Source: Pseudomonas neuropathica (GTDB taxonomy: Bacteria; Pseudomonadota; Gammaproteobacteria; Pseudomonadales; Pseudomonadaceae). Taken from it: a stretch of DNA of 64,000 bases. The translations under genes were made by a program, and so were the position numbers. This document shows, one piece after another, positions 17,338-24,694 of the stretch; the stretch's first letter is position 1; every line of letters begins with the position of its first letter. The stretch covers positions 1 through 64,000 of the forward strand of contig NZ_JACOPX010000019.1 of assembly GCF_015461835.1 (NCBI RefSeq), given 5' to 3'. A model generated the notes under the pieces. That model made no database searches and was not told where the DNA came from. It saw nothing but the letters and a program-made list of their open reading frames with translations.

Positions 17338-17372
17338 CCCGCCAGAACAACAAAAACAAGAGAACCTGATCG

Positions 17373-18968
17373 ATGCCCGTACCCGACCCGTTCCGCGAAG
17401 GCCTCGCCCGAGGCTGGAAAACCTACAACGGCGCACAGCTGAGCGACGACCTCACCCTTGAGGCCGACGTCGCCATCATCGGCAGCGGCGCCGGTGGCGG
17501 CACCACGGCAGAAATCCTCAGCGCCGCCGGCTACAAAGTGTTGCTGATCGAAGAAGGCCCGCTGAAAACGAGCTCCGACTTCAAAATGCTCGAAGACAAG
17601 GCCTACAGCAGCCTTTATCAGGAAGGCATCGGGCGCATGAGCAAGGACGGCGCGATCACCATTCTTCAGGGCCGCGCGGTCGGCGGCACGACGCTGATCA
17701 ACTGGACCTCGAGCTTTCGCACCCCAGAGCCGACCCTCGAACACTGGGCCAAGGAACACAACGTCAAAGGCCACAGCCCTGCCGAGATGGCGCCGTGGTT
17801 CGAGAAAATGGAGCAGCGCCTCGGCGTCGCCCCGTGGAGGGTGCCACCCAATGCCAACAACGACGTGATCCGTAAAGGCTGCGAGCAACTGGGCTATAGC
17901 TGGCACGTGATCCCACGTAACGTGCGCGGCTGCTGGAACCTTGGTTACTGCGGCATGGGCTGCCCGACCAACGCCAAGCAATCGATGATGGTCACGACCA
18001 TTCCAGCGACCCTGGAAAAGGGCGGCGAGCTGCTTTATCTGGCCCGCGCGGAGAAGCTGCTGATCAACGGCGACAAGGTCACTGGCCTGCAATGCGTGGC
18101 GATGGACGAACGTTGCGTCACGCCGACCGGACGCAAAATCACGGTCAAGGCGCGGCATTACGTGCTCGCCGGCGGCGGCATCAACAGCCCGGCACTGCTG
18201 CTGCGTTCGGATGCTGCGGACCCACATAAAACCCTGGGAAAACGTACCTTCCTGCACCCGGTGAACATGTCCGCAGCGCGCTTCGACGAAGTCATCAACC
18301 CGTTTTACGGGGCGCCGCAGTCGATCTACTCCGACCATTTCCAGTGGAAGGACGGCACCAGCGGGCCGATGGCCTTCAAGCTCGAAGTGCCGCCGTTGCA
18401 TCCGGCCTTGGCTGCCACCCTGCTCGGCGGCTTTGGCGCAGAGAGCGCGCAACACATGGCGGACCTGCCGCACACCCACGCCATGCTGGCCTTGCTGCGT
18501 GACGGTTTTCACCCGGACAGCACGGGCGGTGCAGTCGAGCTGCGTGGCGATGGTTCGCCGGTACTCGACTATCAGGTGTCACCCTATGCCTGGGAAGGCC
18601 TGCGCCGGGCCTTTCACGTCATGGCCGAAATCCAGTTTGCCGGCGGCGCAAAAGCGGTGATGCCGATGCACGCCGACGCCCGTTACGTGAAAACCCTGGC
18701 CGAAGCGCGCCCGCTGATCGATGGTTTGAGCCTCGAGTTGTATCGCACGCGACTCGGCAGCGCTCACGTCATGGGCGGTTGCGCAATGGGCGAAGAGCCG
18801 AAAAGTGCAGTCACCGACAGTCTCGGCCGGCATCATCAACTGGCTAATCTGTCGATTCACGACGGCTCGCTGTTCCCTACCAGCATCGGCGCCAACCCGC
18901 AGCTATCGGTGTATGGCCTGACCGCGCAACTGGCGACTTCCCTCGCCGATCGGCTGAGAAACCCGTGA
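17373..18968 (+). CDS. GMC family FAD-dependent oxidoreductase
   Basis: Oxidises an alcohol or sugar using FAD. The 531-residue protein has the dinucleotide fold DVAIIGSGAGGGTTAEIL (about 30-47), the GMC signature GRAVGGTTLINWTSSFR, and a cysteine-rich stretch CWNLGYCGMGCP seen in the long-chain-alcohol/gluconate-dehydrogenase-like branch. The C-terminal active-site region is AHVMGGCAMGEEP...NPQLSVYGL. It has no signal peptide of its own, consistent with export (if any) through the Tat-signal protein upstream. Substrate unknown; an aldehyde product could feed the aldehyde dehydrogenase two genes upstream. Confidence 0.9.
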   Translation: MPVPDPFREGLARGWKTYNGAQLSDDLTLEADVAIIGSGAGGGTTAEILSAAGYKVLLIEEGPLKTSSDFKMLEDKAYSSLYQEGIGRMSKDGAITILQGRAVGGTTLINWTSSFRTPEPTLEHWAKEHNVKGHSPAEMAPWFEKMEQRLGVAPWRVPPNANNDVIRKGCEQLGYSWHVIPRNVRGCWNLGYCGMGCPTNAKQSMMVTTIPATLEKGGELLYLARAEKLLINGDKVTGLQCVAMDERCVTPTGRKITVKARHYVLAGGGINSPALLLRSDAADPHKTLGKRTFLHPVNMSAARFDEVINPFYGAPQSIYSDHFQWKDGTSGPMAFKLEVPPLHPALAATLLGGFGAESAQHMADLPHTHAMLALLRDGFHPDSTGGAVELRGDGSPVLDYQVSPYAWEGLRRAFHVMAEIQFAGGAKAVMPMHADARYVKTLAEARPLIDGLSLELYRTRLGSAHVMGGCAMGEEPKSAVTDSLGRHHQLANLSIHDGSLFPTSIGANPQLSVYGLTAQLATSLADRLRNP

Positions 18969-19083
18969 AAAAACCGATTAATCGCCTCGTCTATAGTGCT
19001 TTCTTACCCAACAGGCGACTTGGCCGACCGGGACGGCTGCGATACCATCCGACTCCCCAACGGACTCCCGCCAGGACGACGCG

Positions 19084-19563
19084 ATGAACCGAGTGTTGTA
19101 CCCAGGTACCTTCGACCCTATTACCAAGGGCCATGGCGATCTGGTCGAACGCGCCTCGCGCCTGTTCGACCACGTGATTATTGCAGTCGCTGCCAGCCCG
19201 AAGAAAAACCCGCTGTTCCCGCTGGAACAACGGGTAGAACTGGCTCGCGAAGTGACCAAACACCTGCCGAACGTGGAAGTGGTCGGTTTCTCGACACTGC
19301 TGGCGCATTTCGCCAAAGAGCAGAATGCCAACGTGTTCCTGCGCGGTCTGCGTGCGGTGTCGGACTTCGAATACGAATTCCAGCTGGCCAACATGAACCG
19401 TCAGTTGGCCCCGGATGTGGAGAGCCTGTTTCTCACGCCGTCCGAGCGTTATTCGTTCATTTCCTCGACGCTCGTGCGGGAAATTGCCGCGCTGGGCGGC
19501 GATATCAGCAAGTTCGTCCACCCGGCCGTGGCTGATGCGTTGACCCTACGCTTCAAGAAGTAG
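19084..19563 (+). CDS. coaD: Phosphopantetheine adenylyltransferase CoaD
   Basis: Transfers AMP to 4'-phosphopantetheine in coenzyme A synthesis. The 159-residue protein is complete: [19 protein letters not shown] with the TxGH-type nucleotide motif, [19 protein letters not shown], and the [10 protein letters not shown] segment. Its TAG stop (19561-19563) coincides with the start of a GTAGGAGCTGCCGAAGGCTG repeat half, so the repeat sits exactly at the gene end. Confidence 0.97.
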
Positions 19564-19605
19564 GAGCTGCCGAAGGCTGTGATCTTTTGCTTTTAAAAGA
19601 TTGCA
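19560..19605. repeat. Single, degraded REP half-element at the coaD stop
   Basis: One GTAGGAGCTGCCGAAGGCTG unit followed by a decayed copy of the GATCTTTTGATC arm. Its first bases provide the coaD TAG stop. Confidence 0.7.
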
Positions 19606-19710
19606 GTCTCGTGCCCTTGATCGCAGCCGCGTGCACTGCGCTCGCCAATGCGGCACAATTGCGCGCATTGATTTATAGCGCCCGGGCCTGCCGCCCCGGC
19701 TGGAGTTAGC

Positions 19711-19962
19711 ATGTCCCTGATCATCACCGACGATTGCATCAACTGCGACGTCTGCGAACCCGAGTGCCCGAACGCCGCCATCTCCCAAGGCGAAGAGATC
19801 TACGTGATCGACCCGAACCTGTGCACCCAGTGCGTCGGCCACTACGACGAACCACAATGCCAGCAGGTCTGCCCGGTGGATTGCATTCCGCTGGACGAAG
19901 CGCATCCGGAGACTGAAGAACAGTTGATGGAGAAATACCGCAAGATTACCGGCAAGGCTTGA
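19711..19962 (+). CDS. YfhL/FdxA-type ferredoxin, two [4Fe-4S] clusters
   Basis: An 83-residue electron carrier. Cluster-binding cysteines are arranged as CINCDVCEPECP and CTQCVGHYDEPQCQQVCP. The second motif carries an eight-residue insert between its second and third cysteines, the mark of the Alvin (Allochromatium)/YfhL subclass with unusually low potentials. A GGAG site precedes the ATG. The coaD-ferredoxin neighbourhood is conserved in Pseudomonas; the redox partners are not evident here. Confidence 0.95.
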   Translation: MSLIITDDCINCDVCEPECPNAAISQGEEIYVIDPNLCTQCVGHYDEPQCQQVCPVDCIPLDEAHPETEEQLMEKYRKITGKA

Positions 19963-19983
19963 GTCTTCCAGCGCCTGTACAGA

Positions 19984-20057
19984 CGCCATCGCGAGCAGGC
20001 TCACTCCTACATTGGAACGCATTTCAACTGTAGGAGTGAGCCTGCTCGCGATGAGGC
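19984..20057. repeat. REP pair, GAGCCTGCTCGCGA family (tail to tail)
   Basis: Two units, ATCGCGAGCAGGCTCACTCC then GTAGGAGTGAGCCTGCTCGC, around about 18 bp, between the ferredoxin gene and the converging small protein gene. Confidence 0.85.
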
Positions 20058-20087
20058 CGTCAGCCACACAGGAAATCCCTGATCAGC

Positions 20088-20411
20088 TTACTCGCGCTGC
20101 TCAAACCCCTCCCCGATACACCCCAGGCACCGCACAAAAGCGGCTTTAGCCGGATCAACTACCAGCGCCTGCCCGGCATCGCCCACCCCGCCGCCCAGTG
20201 CGGTAAACGGCAACGACACGACGAACGCCCCCGCACCGATCACCGTCGCCACCACCAATAAAGGTCGGGCAATCAGCAAGTCGCCGATCATCGCGTAGGC
20301 CGGTGGATTCTGGATGGTGTAGCGCGGGTCACCGCTGCCGTTTTCCGTGGCCTGAACAGCCAGACTGGAACACAGCAGCAGCGCAACAAAGAGGATTTGC
20401 AAGGATTTCAT
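20088..20411 (-). CDS. Small exported protein, unknown function
   Basis: A 107-residue protein beginning MKSLQILFVALLLCSSLAVQA, a signal peptide with likely cleavage after QA. The mature part has one further hydrophobic stretch (LLIARPLLVVATVIGAGAFVVSLPF) followed by a Gly-rich GGGVGDAGQALVVDPA and a C-terminal pair of cysteines (RCLGCIGEG). The ATG at 20411 is preferred over one 33 bases upstream because it opens the signal peptide. No recognisable enzyme motif; probably an envelope protein. Confidence 0.75.
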   Translation of the reverse strand: MKSLQILFVALLLCSSLAVQATENGSGDPRYTIQNPPAYAMIGDLLIARPLLVVATVIGAGAFVVSLPFTALGGGVGDAGQALVVDPAKAAFVRCLGCIGEGFEQRE

Positions 20412-20480
20412 GGCACGATCCTTCGGGCTGAACAGTGAGAGCACTCACTATAGACCGTAGGACTTTTTCAGCCTGTTGTC

Positions 20481-21293
20481 TCAGGTCTGGCAGCGCGGGC
20501 AGAACACACTGGCACGCTGGCCGAGCTTCACTTCACGCAAACCGGTACCGCAGACCTTGCAGTGTTCACCGCCACGGCCATAGACAAACAGTTCCTGTTG
20601 GAAATACCCCGGCTGACCGTCGCCGCCAATGAAATCGCGCAGCGTCGTACCTCCGCGCTCGATGGCAGCGGCCAGAATGCGTTTGATCTCGATCGCCAGC
20701 TTCAGATAGCGCCCCCGGGAAATGCCCCCGGCCTCGCGGCGCGGATCAATCCCGGCGGCGAACAGCGCTTCGGTCGCGTAAATATTGCCGACCCCGACCA
20801 CCACTGCGTTGTCCATGATGAACGGCTTGACCGCCATCGACCGCCCGCGTGATAGCTGAAACAAGCGCTCGCCATCGAACAGATCGGTCAGTGGCTCAGG
20901 CCCCAAGCGAATCAGCAGTTCATGGTTGAGCGGGTCGTTGCTCCACAGCATCGCGCCGAACCGGCGCGGATCGGTGTAGCGCAGCGCCAGCCCTGACTCC
21001 AGCTCGATATCGACATGTTCATGCTTGAGCGCCGGCAAACCGGCTTCGACCAGACGCAAATTACCCGACATGCCCAAGTGGCTGATCAGCGTGCCGACTT
21101 CGGCGTTGATCAGCAGATACTTGGCGCGACGCTCGACCAGCACGATGCGCTGCCCCGACAGGCGCACATCAAGGTCTTCGGGGATCGGCCAGCGCAACCG
21201 CCGGTCACGCACGATTACCCGACTGACACGCTGGCCTTCCAGGTGCGGAGCAATCCCGCGACGGGTGGTTTCGACTTCCGGCAGTTCAGGCAT
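20481..21293 (-). CDS. mutM: Formamidopyrimidine-DNA glycosylase MutM (Fpg)
   Basis: Excises 8-oxoguanine and formamidopyrimidines and nicks the abasic site. The 270-residue protein has the essential N terminus PELPEVET (Pro2 nucleophile after Met removal, Glu3), a helix-two-turn-helix around VGVGNIYATEALF, and a C-terminal zinc finger of four cysteines (HCKVCGTGL... FCPRCQT). Complete. It is 12 bp downstream of the HDOD gene and likely cotranscribed. Confidence 0.97.
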   Translation of the reverse strand: MPELPEVETTRRGIAPHLEGQRVSRVIVRDRRLRWPIPEDLDVRLSGQRIVLVERRAKYLLINAEVGTLISHLGMSGNLRLVEAGLPALKHEHVDIELESGLALRYTDPRRFGAMLWSNDPLNHELLIRLGPEPLTDLFDGERLFQLSRGRSMAVKPFIMDNAVVVGVGNIYATEALFAAGIDPRREAGGISRGRYLKLAIEIKRILAAAIERGGTTLRDFIGGDGQPGYFQQELFVYGRGGEHCKVCGTGLREVKLGQRASVFCPRCQT

Positions 21294-21305
21294 AGCGTCC
21301 TCGAA

Positions 21306-22172
21306 TCAATGCGCGCCGAGGTCGCGGATCGTTTGTTTGAGGGTTTCGAAGTCGTAATCCGACAGCCCTACATAATCGAGTACCAACGGCCCGACGGCGT
21401 TCCATTCGAAATCTTCGGTCTGGTTGCCCAACACGCGGTAAGACGCACAAATGTGCTCGGCCATTTTCAGGATTGCCAGCAGGTTTTTCAGCTGACTGTT
21501 GCGCGACGACTCATCACTGAAGATCGCCAGGGCATTGTGGTGATTGGCAATCGCCGCACTGACATGCTCCGGCAGACGCCAGGACTTGGCGGTGTAGTAG
21601 CCGACCACGGCGTGGTTGGTGTTGAACTCGCTGTTCTCGGTGTCGACGACACGACATTCGGCGCTGGCATTGGCGTAGGCGGTTTCCAGCACCGACATGT
21701 AGTTAGGAAAGCGCTGCAGCATCAGCGGCACGCCACAGTCGTGGAACAGGCCCAAGGCATACGCCTCATCGCCGGCCTGAGTGCCGACACGCTTGGCCAG
21801 CGTCAGGCAGGTCATCGCCACGTCCTGGGCGGTGTCCCAGAAACGGTTGAGGGTGACGATGGTGTCGTCGTTCATCTCGCCCTTGATCGACTGCGCGTTG
21901 ATCAGGTTGATGATCGAGCGGCTGCCCAACAGGTTCACCGCACGCTGGATCGAGGTGATCTTGTTGCTCAAGCCGTAATACGGCGAATTGACGATCTTCA
22001 GCAACGAGCCGGACAGGCCAGGATCCTGGGCGATCAGCTTGGCGATCACCTCCAGGTCCGGGTCGGGCATGTACTGCTCCATTTGCAGATCCACCATGAT
22101 CTGCGGTTGCGCAGGCACGCTGATGCCTTGCAGCGATTGTTGAATCTGTTCGGTGGTCAGCTCTTGGGACAT
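21306..22172 (-). CDS. HDOD domain signalling protein
   Basis: A 288-residue single-domain HDOD protein. Landmarks are QDPGLSGSLLKIVNSPYYG, ITSIQRAVNLLGSRSIINL, and an HD-like FHDCGVPLMLQRFP. HDOD proteins lack the complete HD-GYP phosphodiesterase set and usually act as output or scaffold modules in stress and motility signalling. No receiver or sensor domain is attached here. Upstream of mutM with a 12-bp gap, so part of one transcript. Target unknown. Confidence 0.9.
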   Translation of the reverse strand: MSQELTTEQIQQSLQGISVPAQPQIMVDLQMEQYMPDPDLEVIAKLIAQDPGLSGSLLKIVNSPYYGLSNKITSIQRAVNLLGSRSIINLINAQSIKGEMNDDTIVTLNRFWDTAQDVAMTCLTLAKRVGTQAGDEAYALGLFHDCGVPLMLQRFPNYMSVLETAYANASAECRVVDTENSEFNTNHAVVGYYTAKSWRLPEHVSAAIANHHNALAIFSDESSRNSQLKNLLAILKMAEHICASYRVLGNQTEDFEWNAVGPLVLDYVGLSDYDFETLKQTIRDLGAH

Positions 22173-22345
22173 AAGTACACACTCTGGGACAGGCGGCGAT
22201 TCTAACCGCTGAAACCGCAGGGCGACACACCGATGGGCACATCGCAGGAACTTTCATTCAAGCTCAGGCTTCGGATTTTGTAAGGCCCGCTGGACAGTTT
22301 CTGTCCGACGCGGCAACAAATTCCCGCAGACTCAGGAGCTTATCG

Positions 22346-22885
22346 ATGGCCACTTCCCTAAACGGCAAGCGCGTCGCTTTTTTGGTAACCGATGGTTTCG
22401 AACAAGTTGAATTGACAGGTCCCAAGCAAGCGCTGGAACAGGCTGGCGCGCAGGTCGACATCCTTTCGGCCGAGGCTGGCAAGGTCAAAAGCTGGAATCA
22501 CGACAAACCGGCAGACGATTTCAAGGTCGACCAGACCTTCCAGGCCGCCAGCAGCGAGCAGTACGACGCGATCGTCCTGCCGGGCGGCGTGCAGAACTCC
22601 GACACCATCCGCATTGATCAGGACGCCCAGCACCTGGTCAAGACCGGCGCCTCTGCCGGCAAACCGATTGCGGTGATTTGCCATGGCGGATGGCTGCTGA
22701 TTTCCGCCGGGCTGGTCAACGGCAAGACCATGACCAGTTACAAGACACTCAAGGATGATCTGGTGAATGCCGGGGCCAACTGGGTCGATAAAGAAGTGGT
22801 CAAGGATGGTCACCTGATCAGCAGCCGTCAGCCGGATGATATTCCGGCGTTCAGCAAGGAGCTGATCACCGCGCTGTCGGCGTAG
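22346..22885 (+). CDS. PfpI/DJ-1 family glutamine-amidotransferase-like protein
   Basis: A 179-residue class I glutamine-amidotransferase-fold protein. The nucleophile Cys112 lies in AVICHGGWLLISAGL, with the usual Glu elbow near FEQVELTGP. Family members have been described as stress proteins, deglycases or small proteases (PfpI, YhbO); activity cannot be assigned from sequence. An AGGAG site precedes the ATG. Confidence 0.9.
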   Translation: MATSLNGKRVAFLVTDGFEQVELTGPKQALEQAGAQVDILSAEAGKVKSWNHDKPADDFKVDQTFQAASSEQYDAIVLPGGVQNSDTIRIDQDAQHLVKTGASAGKPIAVICHGGWLLISAGLVNGKTMTSYKTLKDDLVNAGANWVDKEVVKDGHLISSRQPDDIPAFSKELITALSA

Positions 22886-22888
22886 CAT

Positions 22889-22979
22889 TCGAGGCCGCCT
22901 CGCGTGCAAGCTCGCTCACACATTAGATGTTGGATCGACACAAGGTCCCTGTGGGAGCGAGCTTGCTCGCGAAGAGGCC
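22889..22979. repeat. REP pair, GTGGGAGCGAGCTTGCTCGC family (tail to tail)
   Basis: A decayed left unit (CTCGCGTGCAAGCTCGCTCA) and an intact right unit GTGGGAGCGAGCTTGCTCGC between the pfpI-like and rlmI-like genes. Confidence 0.75.
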
Positions 22980-23057
22980 ATCAGCGTTTCATCGCTCATC
23001 AAACCCGGCACAAGTCGCAACACGCTATACTCCCGCTCTTTTTTCCGGAGCGACGTC

Positions 23058-24254
23058 ATGTCCCTGCCTAGCTTGCGCCTCAAAGCCAACGCCGACCGTC
23101 GCCTGCGCGCCGGTCACTTGTGGGTCTACAGCAACGAAATCGATGTAGCCGCCACCCCGCTGCACGGCTTCAATGCCGGCGACCAGGCCATCCTCGAAGC
23201 CGCTGGCGGCAAGCCGTTGGGCATCGTGGCGATGAGCCCGAACAACCTGATCTGCGCCCGCCTGCTGTCGCGCGATATTAAAGTTGCGCTGGACAAGTCG
23301 CTGCTGGTGCACCGTCTGAACGTGGCCCTGTCACTGCGCGAGCGCCTGTTCGACAAACCGTTCTATCGTCTGGTCTACGGTGACTCCGACCTGTTGCCAG
23401 GCCTGGTCGTTGACCGTTTCGGCGACATCCTTGTGGTGCAGATTGCCTCGGCGACCATGGAAGCGCACAAAGATGACGTGATCGCGGCCCTGACCCAAGT
23501 GCTCAAGCCAAGCGGCATCCTGTTCAAGAACGACTCCGCCGCCCGTGATGCCGAAGGCCTCAACCGCTACGTCGAAACCGTGTTCGGCCTGGTGCCGGAG
23601 TGGGTGGCGCTGGAAGAGAACGGCGTGAAATTCGAAGCCCCGGTCATTCAGGGGCAGAAAACCGGCTGGTTCTACGACCACCGCATGAACCGTGCACGCC
23701 TGGCCCCTTATGCCAAAGGCAAACGCGTTCTCGACCTCTATAGCTACATCGGTGGCTGGGGTGTGCAGGCTGCGGCATTCGGCGCCAGCGAAGTGTTCTG
23801 CGTCGATGCTTCGGCTTTCGCTCTCGACGGTGTTGAGCGCAACGCTGCGCTGAACGGTTTCGCCGACAAAATGACCTGCATCGAAGGCGACGTCTTCGAA
23901 GCCTTGAAAGAGCTGAAAGCCAGCGAAGAGCGCTTCGACGTGATCGTGGCTGACCCGCCAGCGTTCATCAAACGCAAGAAAGACATGAAAAACGGCGAAG
24001 GCGCCTACCGTCGCCTGAACGAGCAAGCCATGCGCCTGCTCAACAAGGACGGCATCCTGGTCAGCGCGTCGTGCTCGATGCACCTGCCGGAAGATGACCT
24101 GCAGAACATCCTGCTGACCAGCGCCCGTCACCTGGATCGCAACATCCAGTTGCTCGAGCGTGGTGGCCAGGGTCCGGATCACCCGGTGCACCCTGCCATC
24201 GCCGAAACACGCTACATCAAGAGCATCACCTGCCGCCTGCTGCCAAACAGCTGA
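23058..24254 (+). CDS. Class I SAM-dependent rRNA methyltransferase, RlmI-like
   Basis: Predicted 23S rRNA cytosine-C5 methyltransferase. The 398-residue protein has an N-terminal PUA domain (LRAGHLWVYSNEID) and a central EEHEA-like domain. The Rossmann domain shows VLDLYSYIGGWGVQAAAFGA, DPPAFIKRKKD and the catalytic cysteine region VSASCSMHL. RlmI in E. coli modifies C1962; orthology is likely but not proven. A CGGAG site precedes the ATG. Confidence 0.9.
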   Translation: MSLPSLRLKANADRRLRAGHLWVYSNEIDVAATPLHGFNAGDQAILEAAGGKPLGIVAMSPNNLICARLLSRDIKVALDKSLLVHRLNVALSLRERLFDKPFYRLVYGDSDLLPGLVVDRFGDILVVQIASATMEAHKDDVIAALTQVLKPSGILFKNDSAARDAEGLNRYVETVFGLVPEWVALEENGVKFEAPVIQGQKTGWFYDHRMNRARLAPYAKGKRVLDLYSYIGGWGVQAAAFGASEVFCVDASAFALDGVERNAALNGFADKMTCIEGDVFEALKELKASEERFDVIVADPPAFIKRKKDMKNGEGAYRRLNEQAMRLLNKDGILVSASCSMHLPEDDLQNILLTSARHLDRNIQLLERGGQGPDHPVHPAIAETRYIKSITCRLLPNS

Positions 24255-24267
24255 TTTTATGCGGATA

Positions 24268-24291
24268 ACGGGGAGCCAGCAGGCTCTCCGT
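24268..24291 (+). terminator. Probable terminator of the rlmI-like gene
   Basis: ACGGGGAGCC and GGCTCTCCGT pair over ten positions (one G-T) around the loop AGCA, followed by a weak T-rich stretch. It marks the boundary before the AT-rich accessory segment. Confidence 0.55.
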
Positions 24292-24551
24292 TCTGGTTTC
24301 TGGCATCGCCCTTCCCTTCGCTATCTTCCTGGACTTCCTACAACTATATTCCCGCAGACATGCAGGACATTTCCTTACGTCTTTTAATTACTGAAACTTG
24401 CCCTACAAGTTTATTTCCAGCTAAAGATTGCTCCGACAAAATTACTGGAAATTTCCTACCTAATATCCCCTTGCCAATAATCCATTACAAACTATTATGA
24501 AGTTGTCACCACGAGGTGACTTCAACTATCAATGAACAAGGAGTTCACATC
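24292..24551. other. AT-rich leader region of the peptide operon
   Basis: About 260 bp with visibly lower GC than the surrounding chromosome and no REP element. It contains the candidate promoter and hairpin ahead of the 23-codon ORF. No other ORF with a ribosome binding site was found in it. Confidence 0.6.
24471..24520 (+). promoter_or_regulatory. Candidate promoter and dyad of the peptide operon
   Basis: TTGCCA (24471-24476) and TATTAT (24493-24498) are 16 bases apart. Just downstream, GTCACC (24505-24510) and GGTGAC (24515-24520) form a perfect dyad around ACGA at the expected transcript start. The dyad could be an operator or a protective 5' hairpin. Spacing and AT context are good; the -10 is one base from consensus. 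Confidence 0.5.
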
Positions 24552-24623
24552 ATGAAAAGTATTTCTCTGGAAAGTAAAAAAATCGCAAACCTGGCTTTTC
24601 TGGTTGCCCCTAAAGCCCGTTAA
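24552..24623 (+). CDS. 23-residue peptide, candidate precursor of a modified peptide product
   Basis: A 24-codon ORF too short for standard gene calling. It begins MKSISLESKK and ends FLVAPKAR: a basic, Ser-rich start, a hydrophobic middle and an APKAR tail. AAGGAG (24538-24543) stands eight bases ahead of the ATG, one of the best ribosome binding sites in the window, which argues that it is translated. A strong hairpin follows seven bases after the stop, then genes for a SagB-type dehydrogenase, a diiron oxygenase and an exporter. I read it as a RiPP-type precursor whose expression exceeds that of the enzymes. Alternatives are a regulatory leader peptide or a short membrane peptide. There is no Cys, no Tyr/Trp and no Gly-Gly leader site. 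I do not recognise the family. Confidence 0.6.
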   Translation: MKSISLESKKIANLAFLVAPKAR

Positions 24624-24631
24624 GTAAGTCA

Positions 24632-24667
24632 GGACGCTGGGGAGTGCCGGCAACCCGGCGTCCTTTT
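24632..24667 (+). terminator. Hairpin with short T-tract between the peptide and its downstream genes
   Basis: GGACGCTGGG (24632-24641) pairs over ten positions, one of them T-G, with CCCGGCGTCC (24654-24663) around a 12-base loop. A further A-T pair closes the base, then TTTT (24664-24667). The brief T-tract suggests partial termination or an RNA-stability barrier, giving more peptide message than enzyme message. The next gene starts 28 bases later with no new promoter visible. Confidence 0.75.
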
Positions 24668-24694
24668 GACTTCTTCCAGAGTGAAACGATCAAT

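Noticed and set aside
24552..24623. Amino-acid attenuator leader peptide
   Set aside because: There is no run of one amino acid and no alternative anti-terminator pairing that I can see, so the precursor reading is preferred though not proven.
24552..24623. PQQ precursor (PqqA), which is also about 23 residues
   Set aside because: It lacks the Glu-x3-Tyr pair needed for PQQ, and no pqqB-F gene is nearby.
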